From Ruegeria arenilitoris (GTDB taxonomy: Bacteria; Pseudomonadota; Alphaproteobacteria; Rhodobacterales; Rhodobacteraceae): a stretch of DNA of 64,000 nt. The translations under genes and the position numbers were made by a program. The DNA lies in contig NZ_WQHX01000002.1 of the NCBI RefSeq assembly GCF_013035425.1, positions 651,402 to 715,401 of the forward strand, given 5' to 3'. Shown here in pieces: positions 34,843 through 45,691 of this stretch (its first letter is position 1; each line of letters starts with the position of its first letter). The notes under the pieces are model-generated. The model worked only from the letters and a program-made list of their open reading frames with translations. It did not search any database and was not told the DNA's origin.

Positions 34843-36152
34843 TCGTTTGCGGTTTTGTCTTCACGTCGATCGACCCAATGACGATACCACAGATCGAGTG
34901 GGCGCAGAAAATGCGGTCGTCCGCCGGAGTGGAACCAGCGAGAAGAAAACCGCGTATGCGTAAAAGCTGTTTCTCCTTCCGGCGAGCCCACAGCCCTAAG
35001 CGCAGCTTTTCTGCCCAACCATGGAGCTAAAACTGTTCCACCCCCGGAATACCCCAATGCATAGTGGACACCGTTCCGATCCCCTACATGCGGTAACTGA
35101 TCAAAGGTGAAACCTGTGTTTCCTGTCCAAACGTGTGACAACTGAACATCTCGCAGCCCCGGCCAGATTTCGACCATTTTTTTGCGTAGGCGACGCGCGG
35201 CTTTGGTAAGATCGATATCCACAAGGGCTGCGCGGCCTCCGAATAATATTCGAGATCCGTCGGGTGACACTCGGAAGTAGCTGTGGTGCGTTCGAGTTTC
35301 CACCATCATGTGACGGCTTGGCGCCAATTCCTTTATCAATTCAGGTGACAACGGTTCTGTGGCAATGATGAAACTTGGCACCGGAAACACACGTTGATTA
35401 AACCATTGAAACTGTTGTCCCGTGTAGCCATTCGTAGCCAAAACGATCTTGTCGGCGGTGATTTCTCCATGCGGCGTTGAGACCCTCCACTTTGTTCCTG
35501 CGTTTTGGACACTAACTGCCGGACAATTTGAAACTACGGTGATTTTACGGCTCAATACAGCACTCAACAAACCGTGCAGGTATTTCGCCGGGTGCAACGC
35601 GCCGTGTTTGGGAAACCGGATGGCTCCTTTATAAAGTGGTGTGGCAATATAATTCGATAATTCATCGCGGCTCAGGATTTCACACGGCCCGCCACCTTTT
35701 TCAGAAATCTGCGCAGCCATCCTTTTTTGCGCCGCGAAATGATCAGATGTGTAAGCAAGTTGAACTCGCCCACATTCTTCGTAGTCGCAGGCGATTTTTT
35801 CGTTCCTAAGAAGTTTCTTGATCCAGCTCAGTGCATCTGCGGCCTCGGAAAACAGCGCGTCAGCAACGGATGGCCCGTATCGACTGGCCAGTGTATCCCA
35901 ACCAATCCGCGGGTGTGCACCCAACATGCCTCCGTTTCGGGTCGAGGCCCCCTGCCCCGGCTGTCCACTGTCTATGACCAAAACCCGAGCACCTGAAGCA
36001 TTAGCAGCGATGGCCGCAGACAGCCCCGTATATCCGGCGCCAATTATCAGAATTTCCGTTTGATTTGGCGGCCTTTCTCCAAGGGTTGGCCATGCCACAT
36101 GATCCCACCAGTATGGACGTCCAGGTACAGCATCCGCTGTGAAGACCTTCAA
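34839..36152 (-). CDS. FAD-dependent oxidoreductase (DAO family, PuuB-like)
   Basis: A 437-residue flavoenzyme of the D-amino-acid oxidase fold: GAGYTGLSAAIAA near residue 38 is the dinucleotide-binding motif and HVWTGNTGFTFDQLPHVG with YALGYSGGGTVLAPWLG closes the FAD site. The nearest named relatives by eye are gamma-glutamylputrescine oxidase-type and sarcosine/dimethylglycine-type oxidases. Its TTG start at 36152 overlaps the tdm stop (TTGA), so it is the last gene of the TMAO operon. Such an enzyme could oxidise a methylated or gamma-glutamylated amine. Because no dimethylamine monooxygenase is in the window, a role for it on dimethylamine or a derivative is attractive but unproven. Confidence 0.82.
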   Translation of the reverse strand: MKVFTADAVPGRPYWWDHVAWPTLGERPPNQTEILIIGAGYTGLSAAIAANASGARVLVIDSGQPGQGASTRNGGMLGAHPRIGWDTLASRYGPSVADALFSEAADALSWIKKLLRNEKIACDYEECGRVQLAYTSDHFAAQKRMAAQISEKGGGPCEILSRDELSNYIATPLYKGAIRFPKHGALHPAKYLHGLLSAVLSRKITVVSNCPAVSVQNAGTKWRVSTPHGEITADKIVLATNGYTGQQFQWFNQRVFPVPSFIIATEPLSPELIKELAPSRHMMVETRTHHSYFRVSPDGSRILFGGRAALVDIDLTKAARRLRKKMVEIWPGLRDVQLSHVWTGNTGFTFDQLPHVGDRNGVHYALGYSGGGTVLAPWLGRKAALRAVGSPEGETAFTHTRFSSRWFHSGGRPHFLRPLDLWYRHWVDRREDKTAND

Positions 36153-38521
36153 TCGTAGTTACCCTTCACTCGATCTTTCCCGGGATCGAAATGTGGAAAC
36201 TTCACAACGCGAGCTTTTAATCGCTTTTGCTGGCCATCAAGTTGGCCAATTTCGATTTCCGTTCCAACGCCTGCGTGCGTCGTTACAACCCGGCCAAGCG
36301 CGATCACTTTTCCAAGAACTGGCGATTTTACTGCCGAGGTGATTTCACCTACCTGCGCCTTCCCAACGCGAACGCAATCACCGGGCGAAGGCACGGTGCC
36401 TCCTTCGATTTCAAATCCAACAAGTTTTCGATGCGGATGCGCCTTACGCTCCTCCAATGCGGCTCGGCCAATAAAATCGTCCTCTTTTGTCTTTAATGGC
36501 ACAGTAAAGCCAATACCGGCCTCGAACGGGTCTGTTGTGTCGTCAAATTCGCTGCCTGCGAAAATCAATCCGGCTTCGATCCGCATCATGTCCAACGCGG
36601 CAAGGCCCAAAGGCGCTATGCCATATTCCTGACCAGCATCCCAAACTGCGTCGAATACTTCGACCGCATCCTTTGGGTGGCAGAATATCTCGTACCCCAA
36701 CTCGCCCGAATAACCGGTTCGCGAAATCACAACCGCCGTTCCCGCGTAATCGCCGATGCGGGCAATAGTCATTCGAAACCAGGGCAACTCCTCAACGGAC
36801 GGTTGGGTTGGCGGCGTCCAAAAAATTTTCCTCAGGATATCCTTTGAATGGCGCCCTTGGACTGCAATGTTATGGAGCTGGTCTGTAGACGGCCGCACCC
36901 ACGCATTTAAACCTCGCTTAACGGCTTGCTCTTTGAGCCATAGACCGCTTGTGTCATTGCCCCCTATCCAACGAAAATTGTTGTCCCCCAACCGATAAAT
37001 TGTGCCATCGTCAATCATTCCACCATGCTCGTAGCACATGGCGGTATAGCTCACCTGTCCGACGCTGATTTTCTTGACATTACGCGTAACACAGGCCTGC
37101 ATCAGCTCTTCGGCATCTGGGCCTGTTACTTCGTATTTCCGCAGCGGCGACAAATCCATTACCGCTGCCTTTTCGCGTACGGCCCAGTACTCCGCTATAC
37201 TCCCAAGCTTGGGAAAGGTATTCGCTAACCAATAGCCATTATACTCGACGAAGTCTTCTGTGTGGCGCGCAAAGCAATCATGAAACGCGGTTTTCTTTGT
37301 CTCTTCCACATCCGCCTCCGCAGACTTTCTATAACCAACGGATCTCTTGAAATCCTCGGTTGCCTTATATGTGCGGACCTGGATATCCGTCGGGTTCCAT
37401 CCATTTGCTGGATCGACATCACAAGGGCACGCCGTGCTTACACAAACCAAATCAGACAATGCGCGCAGCAACACATAGTCGCCGGGGCGCGACCATGGAT
37501 CGTCCATCCCGATGGCGTTGGTGTCATCAAGCATTGTATTGAAAAAGAAGTTTATTGCCGGCCAGCCGCCGCGGGGTCGAACGTTGAACTTTGCCAAATC
37601 CGCATTCATGTTGTCCGAGCAGTTGATATGCCCCGGATAGCCGAGGTCTTCATAGTAGCGGGCGGTACACGCCAGACCGAAGGTGTCATGCCGGCCGCAG
37701 GTGTCTTGCACGATCTCAACAAGCGGTTCCTGATCAACTGACCAATACTTAGAAAAGATGCCCGGGTTCGGATATAGGCTTCCCATCAAGCTGCGGGTTG
37801 TCGTCGGATCGATCTCGCGCTCGAGGCCGTCGTCGAGTGCGCGCAGCGAGAACGCCTGAAAATCCGAGCACTCCCTTCCTTTTACATCAAGTATTTGAAT
37901 ATACTGACCCTTTTTGACCTCATAGGCCGTTGCGTTCCCCGGCTGAATATTGAGATCTTGCAGCGGGTCGGCGAGTGGTTCGGGTGGACCCAATACGCCT
38001 TTGGCCTGTTTTGGGTCGGCCCGCCGGATATATAGAACAAGCTCAGTAGGTGCGTTCTGTTTTTCTGGGCTCATCGGTTTGCCCGGAGCGGCGCAAATCA
38101 ACAAACCATCGCATTCCGCTGTAAAGTTTGTCGTATCACCCGGCTTGGATCCTTCGGAAAAAACGCCGATAGCATCGCCAGTTTCAATCGAGAAACCCGA
38201 TGCAGACAGTGCTTTCAATACTTTAGCGCCTGATCGTGAACTGTTTGCCAAGGTTTCGATTGTTGCGGTGGGCCGCCCTTTACCGATTGCCCCAAGCATT
38301 GTCGCATCCGAAGTTCGGTCGGGTGCGAAAAACACGAGTTCACCTTGCTGTAAGCCTTCTTTGTCGACAACACTGATCTCATCCCCGCGAAAAACCGGAA
38401 TAGCTCGTGACCCACCTCCGGGCACCGGATGACGTTCGACACCGTGTGGCAAGATCGGCAGGCCAGGAGAAACGATCCCACGCCTTTCCCAGGGATGCTC
38501 GATAAACTCAGGTTTGTTCAT
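36149..38521 (-). CDS. tdm: TMAO demethylase (Tdm)
   Basis: A 790-residue protein with the domain order of Tdm: an N-terminal DUF1989 domain (about residues 20-370) and a C-terminal GcvT aminomethyltransferase-like domain (about 430-785). The DUF1989 part has cysteines in GRECSDFQAF and in STACPCDVDPANGWNP that suit the metal site; the GcvT part has the LVGFEIEGG and GYSGELGYE folate-site segments. The enzyme converts TMAO to dimethylamine and formaldehyde, the latter passed to tetrahydrofolate. A longer frame starts at 38584 inside tmoV, but ATG 38521, four bases after the tmoV stop, gives MNKPEFIEHPWE. Very likely in one transcript with tmoXWV upstream. Confidence 0.9.
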   Translation of the reverse strand: MNKPEFIEHPWERRGIVSPGLPILPHGVERHPVPGGGSRAIPVFRGDEISVVDKEGLQQGELVFFAPDRTSDATMLGAIGKGRPTATIETLANSSRSGAKVLKALSASGFSIETGDAIGVFSEGSKPGDTTNFTAECDGLLICAAPGKPMSPEKQNAPTELVLYIRRADPKQAKGVLGPPEPLADPLQDLNIQPGNATAYEVKKGQYIQILDVKGRECSDFQAFSLRALDDGLEREIDPTTTRSLMGSLYPNPGIFSKYWSVDQEPLVEIVQDTCGRHDTFGLACTARYYEDLGYPGHINCSDNMNADLAKFNVRPRGGWPAINFFFNTMLDDTNAIGMDDPWSRPGDYVLLRALSDLVCVSTACPCDVDPANGWNPTDIQVRTYKATEDFKRSVGYRKSAEADVEETKKTAFHDCFARHTEDFVEYNGYWLANTFPKLGSIAEYWAVREKAAVMDLSPLRKYEVTGPDAEELMQACVTRNVKKISVGQVSYTAMCYEHGGMIDDGTIYRLGDNNFRWIGGNDTSGLWLKEQAVKRGLNAWVRPSTDQLHNIAVQGRHSKDILRKIFWTPPTQPSVEELPWFRMTIARIGDYAGTAVVISRTGYSGELGYEIFCHPKDAVEVFDAVWDAGQEYGIAPLGLAALDMMRIEAGLIFAGSEFDDTTDPFEAGIGFTVPLKTKEDDFIGRAALEERKAHPHRKLVGFEIEGGTVPSPGDCVRVGKAQVGEITSAVKSPVLGKVIALGRVVTTHAGVGTEIEIGQLDGQQKRLKARVVKFPHFDPGKDRVKGNYD

Positions 38522-38525
38522 ATCA

Positions 38526-40511
38526 TCATCCGAGCCCCAACATCTTTTTGCGTTTTTCGGCCCAGGCCATAACCGCAAGATCAAATGTCAGGGCCATGAA
38601 TGCCACGTTTAGACCCAGTACAATGTTCTTGCCAAGCTCTGTCCCCGCAAGCGTCCTCTGCAATTCCTGGCCGAGATCCTGGGTGCCAATAAACGCCGCG
38701 ATGATCACCATAAAGAAGGCGAACATAATTGCTTGGTTAAATCCTACAGCCATAGTCGGCAACGCCATCGGCAACTGTACTGACCACAACTTTTGTCTGC
38801 GCGTTGCCCCTGACATGTCGGCTGCCTCGGTGATTTCCGGGGGTACAGTGCGAAGTCCCTCGATCGTATAACGCGTCAATGGGACGGTTGTGAAAATCAC
38901 AATTGCAAAAACGACGGCAACATCATTCACGCCAAACAACATAATGGCCGGAATGAGATAGATGAAGCTCGGAAATGTTTGCGCCGTATCGCAGGCCAGC
39001 AGAATACGGTTCGACCATTTCGCTGAACGAGCAGCGAAAATACCAAGCGGAATGCCCACAAGCATCGATATTATTACGGCGGAAATGACTGTATAGAGTG
39101 TGATAACTGATCGGTCCCACCAACCTGAAAAGGCGACTAATGTAAAGAAAACAAAGGCATAGATTGCGGGCCGTTTGCCGCCCAGCCAATACGCCAGTGC
39201 CGTGACCAGCAAGATAAATGCGGGTGTTGGAATCCACAGAAGTGAATTCCTGAACGGTATCAGAACTTTGACGTTAAGAAACCATCGCAACCATTCTGTC
39301 ACCGCATTCACGGCATCAATCGCCAGAAAACTTTTAATGGCAACGTCAATCTCTTTGCCTTTTGAGAAAGACTGCCGTCGACCAATTTCCGCAAAGACAT
39401 CAACGAATTGCGAAACAATACAAAAAAACGAAAAAACTGCTAGGCCGATCAAAAGATATGCGTGTTGCTTCCACCAAGGCGTGCCTTTCTCAAAGTGTAT
39501 TGGTTGTTTAACCACCCACGCTTTTGACAGTCGGTCCAGCATAATTGCGAACAAAACTATAGTCACGCCTATCTCGAAAGAACGGCCTAGCTTGAAGCTG
39601 CCCATCATAGCTAGCAGCTTTGCGCCAAGCCCGGGCATCCCAATGAAGGCTGTAAGAACGACCATAGCAAGGCAAAGCATAATCACCTGGTTAACACCGA
39701 CCAAAATTTCGGTCCGTGCAGCTGGCAAATAGACGCGTGTCAGCATTTGCCAACGGGTACACCCTGACATCTTACCCGCCTCGACAACTTCTGGGCTTAC
39801 TTTCTTAAGACCAAGTGTCGTCATCAGTATCATGGGCGGCATGGCGTAAATGATCGTTGCTACCGCACCTGCCGTCGGCCCAACTTTGAAGAAAATTACA
39901 GCCGGCAGCAGATAAGTGAAAAATGGAAGCGTTTGCAGCACGCTCAGGATCGGTTTGATCACTGTGTCTACCCGGACGTATTTCCAGGCAGCTATACCCA
40001 AAAGAAGACCAATCAAAAACGCAATCGGTGCAGCGACAACCAGCACTGACATCGTTTGCATCGCGATGTCCCACTGTCCGATCAGGGCGGTCCAGACAAA
40101 TGTGCCGCCTGCGAGAACGGCGAGCCTCCAACCGCCAAGGTAATAACCAAGCACTGCCGCTGCACCCGCGATCGCTGTCCAAGGGATTGGTCCCAGCATC
40201 GGCCAACGGCGCTTGCCATAAAGCAAGTTTGCGGTCGCATCCAAGAAAAACTCAAGTGGTCCCTCTGCGATAAACCTAGTGACATAGATAAGGCCCAAGT
40301 CATTCTGAACAAATGCGAATACCGCATCAAGGGCTTCGGCAGTTGGCGGGATCATCGTCTCTGGTATTCGTTGCAACCAAGGTGGGAGTACACCAAACGC
40401 ATGCGCCACCATAAGAACGACCGCTGTTCCGACCAGAGTCAGCAAGACCGGATTCCTGCCAACACCGGCGTGGGCGCGCCCGCCGACGTCGGAGGCGTGG
40501 GTTACGGCCAT
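38526..40511 (-). CDS. tmoV: TMAO ABC transporter permease TmoV
   Basis: A 661-residue protein with two fused binding-protein-dependent permease domains (about residues 120-330 and 440-640), each with the EAA-type loop (EAGKMSGCTRWQ and EAADMSGATRRQ) that docks on the ATPase. This double-permease form is the one known from the TMAO-specific TmoXWV system, related to ProW for glycine betaine. Twelve or so hydrophobic helices are visible. The start ATG overlaps the stop of the ATPase by one base (TGATG). Its partners are encoded directly upstream on the same strand. Confidence 0.9.
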   Translation of the reverse strand: MAVTHASDVGGRAHAGVGRNPVLLTLVGTAVVLMVAHAFGVLPPWLQRIPETMIPPTAEALDAVFAFVQNDLGLIYVTRFIAEGPLEFFLDATANLLYGKRRWPMLGPIPWTAIAGAAAVLGYYLGGWRLAVLAGGTFVWTALIGQWDIAMQTMSVLVVAAPIAFLIGLLLGIAAWKYVRVDTVIKPILSVLQTLPFFTYLLPAVIFFKVGPTAGAVATIIYAMPPMILMTTLGLKKVSPEVVEAGKMSGCTRWQMLTRVYLPAARTEILVGVNQVIMLCLAMVVLTAFIGMPGLGAKLLAMMGSFKLGRSFEIGVTIVLFAIMLDRLSKAWVVKQPIHFEKGTPWWKQHAYLLIGLAVFSFFCIVSQFVDVFAEIGRRQSFSKGKEIDVAIKSFLAIDAVNAVTEWLRWFLNVKVLIPFRNSLLWIPTPAFILLVTALAYWLGGKRPAIYAFVFFTLVAFSGWWDRSVITLYTVISAVIISMLVGIPLGIFAARSAKWSNRILLACDTAQTFPSFIYLIPAIMLFGVNDVAVVFAIVIFTTVPLTRYTIEGLRTVPPEITEAADMSGATRRQKLWSVQLPMALPTMAVGFNQAIMFAFFMVIIAAFIGTQDLGQELQRTLAGTELGKNIVLGLNVAFMALTFDLAVMAWAEKRKKMLGLG

Positions 40512-41530
40512 CAGCCAGCCCCTAACAGCAGATCGAGAGCTTCGGATCTATGCATGACACCGATCACTTTTCCGGACTTATCAGCGACAGGAATTGCTTC
40601 GCGTGTTTCATTCACCAGTTGCCGGGCCAGATCCTGAATCGTCGCTTTTGCGTCCACGGCATTTCCTTCCAGCGTCATGCCGTTGACAGGTCTTGATAAG
40701 CCGCGCGCATGAACAACGCGGGCCTTGTCGATATCTTCCGTGAACTTCCTGACATACTCGGTCGCCGGGCTCATAACTATCGCATCCGGCGTATCGCATT
40801 GTTCGATAGCGCCATCTTTCATGATTGCAATGCGGTCCGCCAGCCGAAGCGCTTCGTCAAAGTCATGTGTGATAAAGACAATCGTCTTACCCAGCATCTC
40901 TTGCAGCCTCAGGAACTCATCCTGCATTTCACGGCGAATAAGCGGATCTAACGCCGAGAACGGCTCGTCCAGAAACCAGATGTCCGGCTCGATCGCGAGT
41001 GATCGCGCTATACCTACGCGTTGCTGCTGTCCTCCTGAAAGTTCCCGGGGGAAATAGTCTTCCCGTCCTTCAAGTCCGACTAAACGCACAACTTCCAGCG
41101 CCCGCTCGCGTCTTGTGTATTTGTCCTGTCCACGCATCTCCAATGGGAACGCGACATTTTCCAAAACTGTACGATGCGGCAGCAGACCGAACGACTGAAA
41201 CACCATCCCCATCTTTGAACGGCGCAGTTCTATCAGATCTTTTTCTGCCAAAGACATGATATCCTGACCATCGACTTCGATGGTTCCGCTGGTAATGTCG
41301 TGTAACCTGGAAAAACACCTAACAAGCGTTGATTTTCCCGAACCAGAGAGGCCCATGATGACAAGCATCTCGCCTTGACTCACATCTACAGATACATCCT
41401 TTACCCCAGCGATATATCCATCAGCACGAATGTCATCGAAGCTGTGATTTTCCGGCATCGTACGCAGGTACTTTTCCGGATGCGCACCGAAAAGCTTCCA
41501 AACACTTCTGGCCGAAATTACCGGAGCCAT
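40511..41530 (-). CDS. tmoW: TMAO ABC transporter ATPase TmoW
   Basis: A 339-residue ABC ATPase. Walker A GLSGSGKST (about residues 60-68), signature LSGGQQQRVGIARSLA, Walker B IWFLDEPFSALD and the switch histidine ITHDFDEAL are intact; the C-terminus carries CBS-like regulatory sequence (MHRSEALDLLL), as in ProV of glycine-betaine systems. It energises TmoV. ATG 41530 lies 75 bases after the tmoX stop, with AGGGGAT upstream, and its stop overlaps tmoV. The gene order X-W-V is as I recall for marine roseobacters. Confidence 0.9.
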   Translation of the reverse strand: MAPVISARSVWKLFGAHPEKYLRTMPENHSFDDIRADGYIAGVKDVSVDVSQGEMLVIMGLSGSGKSTLVRCFSRLHDITSGTIEVDGQDIMSLAEKDLIELRRSKMGMVFQSFGLLPHRTVLENVAFPLEMRGQDKYTRRERALEVVRLVGLEGREDYFPRELSGGQQQRVGIARSLAIEPDIWFLDEPFSALDPLIRREMQDEFLRLQEMLGKTIVFITHDFDEALRLADRIAIMKDGAIEQCDTPDAIVMSPATEYVRKFTEDIDKARVVHARGLSRPVNGMTLEGNAVDAKATIQDLARQLVNETREAIPVADKSGKVIGVMHRSEALDLLLGAG

Positions 41531-41605
41531 GCCAATCCCCTGTCATCAGGTCACCCGCCCCGCATGGTCTCGCGGGACGGGCATGTTTGTCAAATCACGC
41601 AAGGA

Positions 41606-42613
<1,008 letters not shown>

Positions 42614-42626
42614 TCATTCGCCCATT

Positions 42627-43961
42627 TCAAGTCTTCAGGTAGTCCTCAAGACTGTCGTCCAGCGCATCCTTCCATACCGTGTGGTGCGGGGGCGCTTTTG
42701 TACCGGTCATCGGACTTGTGTAGCCATGATCCCGGAATTCCATTATCCCTTTCTTCTTGTGCTTCTTCCATTCGTAGAAGGCTTGATTAGCTGCTTCGAT
42801 ATCAAATGACGGATAGTCGGTTTCGTCGATCAGTTCACCGGTATAAGCGCCCTGATAGGCTATGCAGGCATAGTCATCTTCCAGAGCATCTTCGTCGGCC
42901 TGCCGCTTTTGCCAATCCGCCTCCATTACTTCGGCATCCGGTAATGCAATGCGGTCCAAAATCACATCGCGCACCCACCAGGCCTGCGCGTCAAACATAT
43001 TGAATGTGTACCACTGATCTTGCATCCCCAGATAAAAGAGGTCCGGGTTCCCAGTGTATACAACACCCTTATAAAGGTCGTTTGCAGCCAACCGATTGGC
43101 TGTCTTCAACCGCAGGTCATCGGGCAGAAACGGGAAATGGTGTTTATATCCGGTGCACAATATGATCGCGTCAACTTCACGGGAAGTCCCATCAATAAAG
43201 TGGGCCGTTTTGCCTTCCACTTTCTCTAGTTTTGGAACCTCTTTCCAGTTGTCGGGCCAGTTGTATCCCATTGGCGCGGTCCGGTGGGCAACGGTTACCG
43301 AGTTGCACCCGTATTTCCAACACTGCGATCCGATGTCTTCTGCCGAATATGACGTGCCAAGGATCAATATATCCTTGTCTTTAAACTCCACCGCATCCCT
43401 GAAGTCATGCGCGTGCAAGATGCGGCCCTTGTAGGACTCGAAACCTGGATAATAGGGGACATTCGGAAAACTGAAGTGCCCAGAAGCTACAATCACATGA
43501 TCAAAGACGCTGCGGTCTTCGGTATCGGTCTCTGCATCACGAACAGTAACCTCAAACCCATTGTCGACCGCGCGGACGTCCCGTACTACGGTATTGAATT
43601 TTATGTACTTCCGAACATCTGCTTTGTTAACTCGGCCTTCGATGTAATCGAAAAGAACAGCCCGCGGCGGATAGGATGCAATGGGTTTTCCAAAGTGTTC
43701 CTCAAAGGTGTAGTCAGCGAATTCCAGCCCTTCTTTCGGTCCATTTGACCACAGGTACCGGTACATTGAACCATGACAGGGGTTGCTGTGTTCATCCAGT
43801 CCGGTGCGCCAAGTATATCGCCAAAGCCCACCCCAATCTGCCTGCTTTTCATAACAAACAATCTCTGGAATTTCCGCGCCTTTTTCGGCCGCCGATTGAA
43901 AAGCACGCAATTGTGCAAGCCCTGACGGACCTGCTCCGATAATACAGATGCGTTTTGTCAT
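42627..43961 (-). CDS. tmm: Trimethylamine monooxygenase (Tmm)
   Basis: A 444-residue flavin-containing monooxygenase. The FAD site is [10 protein letters not shown] near residue 8, the NADPH site [12 protein letters not shown] near residue 205, and the FMO identity region [14 protein letters not shown] lies in between. Length and neighbours (TmoXWV, Tdm) make trimethylamine, oxidised to TMAO with NADPH and oxygen, the likely substrate; it may also oxidise dimethyl sulfide. ATG 43961 overlaps the stop of the DUF1330 gene (ATGA), so the two are translationally coupled. Confidence 0.9.
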   Translation of the reverse strand: MTKRICIIGAGPSGLAQLRAFQSAAEKGAEIPEIVCYEKQADWGGLWRYTWRTGLDEHSNPCHGSMYRYLWSNGPKEGLEFADYTFEEHFGKPIASYPPRAVLFDYIEGRVNKADVRKYIKFNTVVRDVRAVDNGFEVTVRDAETDTEDRSVFDHVIVASGHFSFPNVPYYPGFESYKGRILHAHDFRDAVEFKDKDILILGTSYSAEDIGSQCWKYGCNSVTVAHRTAPMGYNWPDNWKEVPKLEKVEGKTAHFIDGTSREVDAIILCTGYKHHFPFLPDDLRLKTANRLAANDLYKGVVYTGNPDLFYLGMQDQWYTFNMFDAQAWWVRDVILDRIALPDAEVMEADWQKRQADEDALEDDYACIAYQGAYTGELIDETDYPSFDIEAANQAFYEWKKHKKKGIMEFRDHGYTSPMTGTKAPPHHTVWKDALDDSLEDYLKT

Positions 43962-44251
43962 TCTATCCCCTCGACAATTGTCTGAACACTGCTTGATGCG
44001 GACATCCGAAGAGCCTTTGCTTCCTCGTAGTCCTCTGAATGGTACCAGTCCTTTGCTGCTTGATAGCTGGGAAAACGGATTACGACGTGCCGATCGCCGG
44101 GCGGCGTGCCTTCGTAGCTTTCACTGCGACCGCCACGGACCAAAAATTCACCACCGAATTTTTTTATAATCGGCTGAACCATAGCGACGTAGGAAGGATA
44201 CGTTTCCGCGTCAGTTACACATATTTGTGCGATTACGTACCCCGGCGCCAT
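43958..44251 (-). CDS. DUF1330 protein
   Basis: A 97-residue protein of the DUF1330 dimeric alpha+beta-barrel family: [19 protein letters not shown] at the start, a glycine-rich GGEFLVRGG strand, [22 protein letters not shown] in the second half. Members are small and of unknown function, perhaps ligand-binding or monooxygenase accessory proteins. ATG 44251 has GGAGGTGAG upstream and follows the unknown 196-residue gene by one base. It is coupled to tmm, so a helper role for the monooxygenase or for its product is conceivable. Confidence 0.8.
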   Translation of the reverse strand: MAPGYVIAQICVTDAETYPSYVAMVQPIIKKFGGEFLVRGGRSESYEGTPPGDRHVVIRFPSYQAAKDWYHSEDYEEAKALRMSASSSVQTIVEGIE

Positions 44252-44252
44252 A

Positions 44253-44843
44253 TCAGCTCACCTCCGTTTCCATAGAGCTGGCATTCCAATCCGGTTCAAA
44301 CCCCAAAACTTCGGTGTCGGCGGGTAGGGCCGGATTGAACAAGCGGTTGTGCGCCATAGTCGCTTGATACAGCGGATTGTGGGGCGCCAGCCGCCAAACC
44401 TTGCACGACAGATCAAACATCTGCATATACGCCTCAAAACGCAGTCGTACATTTTCTGCTTCGCGTATAGATGCCGCCCCCGGTGATCCCGGCGGAAAAG
44501 TCGCTGTCAGGATGTCAGAAAACTCCGACGCTTTTTGATAGTATGTCGCGGAAAAGAACCTAATCGCCTGATCTCGGCGCTGCGCTGGGTCATTTGTTTT
44601 TTTGGCCATATGAAGCAGTTCTGGCGTGACCGAATACCCCGGAGATTTGTTCAGCAAAGTAATTATATGCCCAAGCGGTTGATCTTGGTGCGGCAAGAAC
44701 AATGCCGGTTTAATCGCATCGTCCGGGCGTCCCTGATTATCCCTCATGGCCATTTGACGCACTCGGCACTGCCATTTCAAAAATGACAATCGCAAGGGCG
44801 ACGGGGAATAACTTTCTCCCAAGACAGAACCCAGTGAACTCAT
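44253..44843 (-). CDS. Conserved-looking protein of unknown family
   Basis: A 196-residue, mostly helical protein with no signal peptide or membrane segment. I do not recognise the family. The N-terminal part is basic (LSFLKWQCRVRQMAMR); the C-terminal part has clusters of aromatic residues (YMQMFDL, WRLAPHNPLY). Its ATG overlaps the stop of the nitrilase-family gene (ATGA), and its stop lies one base before the DUF1330 start, so it is embedded in the operon and expected to matter to the pathway. A binding or scaffold protein would be as consistent as an enzyme. Confidence 0.7.
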   Translation of the reverse strand: MSSLGSVLGESYSPSPLRLSFLKWQCRVRQMAMRDNQGRPDDAIKPALFLPHQDQPLGHIITLLNKSPGYSVTPELLHMAKKTNDPAQRRDQAIRFFSATYYQKASEFSDILTATFPPGSPGAASIREAENVRLRFEAYMQMFDLSCKVWRLAPHNPLYQATMAHNRLFNPALPADTEVLGFEPDWNASSMETEVS

Positions 44844-45688
44844 GCGACGTCTTTCTCTTTTGAATCCGCTAATTGATAGGGCCGATCGTGGCGCAAACTG
44901 GGTACTCTCGCCGCAGTCGCCTGGACCAGATCAAGATCCAACTGCGCGTGTATTACACCCGGTATATCACCGCCATCGGCAAGGATTTCGCCCCAAGGGT
45001 TGATGACAAGGGAATGCCCATAGCTGGCACCGCCCCCTGGTACCGGACCGACGGCGCAAGGCGATACGACGAACGCGGTATTTTCGATGGCACGTGCGCG
45101 ATTGAGAACGTGCCAATGCGCCTGTCCGGTCGTTTTGGTAAAGGCCGCAGGGCAACACAGGATTTCTGCTCCAGCATGAGCAAGATCTCTGAATAACCCG
45201 GGAAACCGAAGGTCATAACAAATCGTATGACCTACTTTGCACAAGGCAGTGTCGTAGATACGGGCTCGGCTGCCTGGAGCTACAGTATCGCTTTCGCGAT
45301 AAACGGCGTCTTCGGAAAGGTCGACATCAAACAAGTGGATCTTGTCGTAAGACCCTAAGATATCACCTTTTGGGTCAACCATATAACCACGGTTGATAAT
45401 CTTACCGTCGGATCCGTTGATTGCGACAGACCCGATGTTCACCCATACTTGCCTCTCTGCCGCAAAGCTGCGCAATTGAGACAGAACAAGGTGCACGTGT
45501 TCCGCCTGAGATGGTGGACACAACCGGACACCGTCAGAATTTAGTCCACCGCAATACTCTGGCAGGAATAACATTTGCGCGCCCGCCAAAACTGCCGCCT
45601 CAGCCATCGGCAGGACCTCGGCCAGGGCGCTCTCCATAGTCGGCATAGGCCGGGTTTGGAGGCAGGCGATATTGAGCGGACGCGGCAT
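44840..45688 (-). CDS. Carbon-nitrogen hydrolase (nitrilase superfamily amidase)
   Basis: A 282-residue enzyme with the Glu-Lys-Cys catalytic triad: FLPEYCGG (glutamate near residue 44), GSYDKIHLFDVD (lysine near 117) and GAEILCCPAAFT (cysteine near 152). The DKIHLFDV segment and length are those of the Nit1/Nit2-type amidases, which hydrolyse omega-amides such as 2-oxoglutaramate. In this neighbourhood an amide such as a gamma-glutamyl amide, or 2-oxoglutaramate made by an aminotransferase, is a fitting substrate; this is inference. It lies three bases after the 137-residue gene and overlaps the 196-residue gene. Confidence 0.85.
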   Translation of the reverse strand: MPRPLNIACLQTRPMPTMESALAEVLPMAEAAVLAGAQMLFLPEYCGGLNSDGVRLCPPSQAEHVHLVLSQLRSFAAERQVWVNIGSVAINGSDGKIINRGYMVDPKGDILGSYDKIHLFDVDLSEDAVYRESDTVAPGSRARIYDTALCKVGHTICYDLRFPGLFRDLAHAGAEILCCPAAFTKTTGQAHWHVLNRARAIENTAFVVSPCAVGPVPGGGASYGHSLVINPWGEILADGGDIPGVIHAQLDLDLVQATAARVPSLRHDRPYQLADSKEKDVA

Positions 45689-45691
45689 GGA

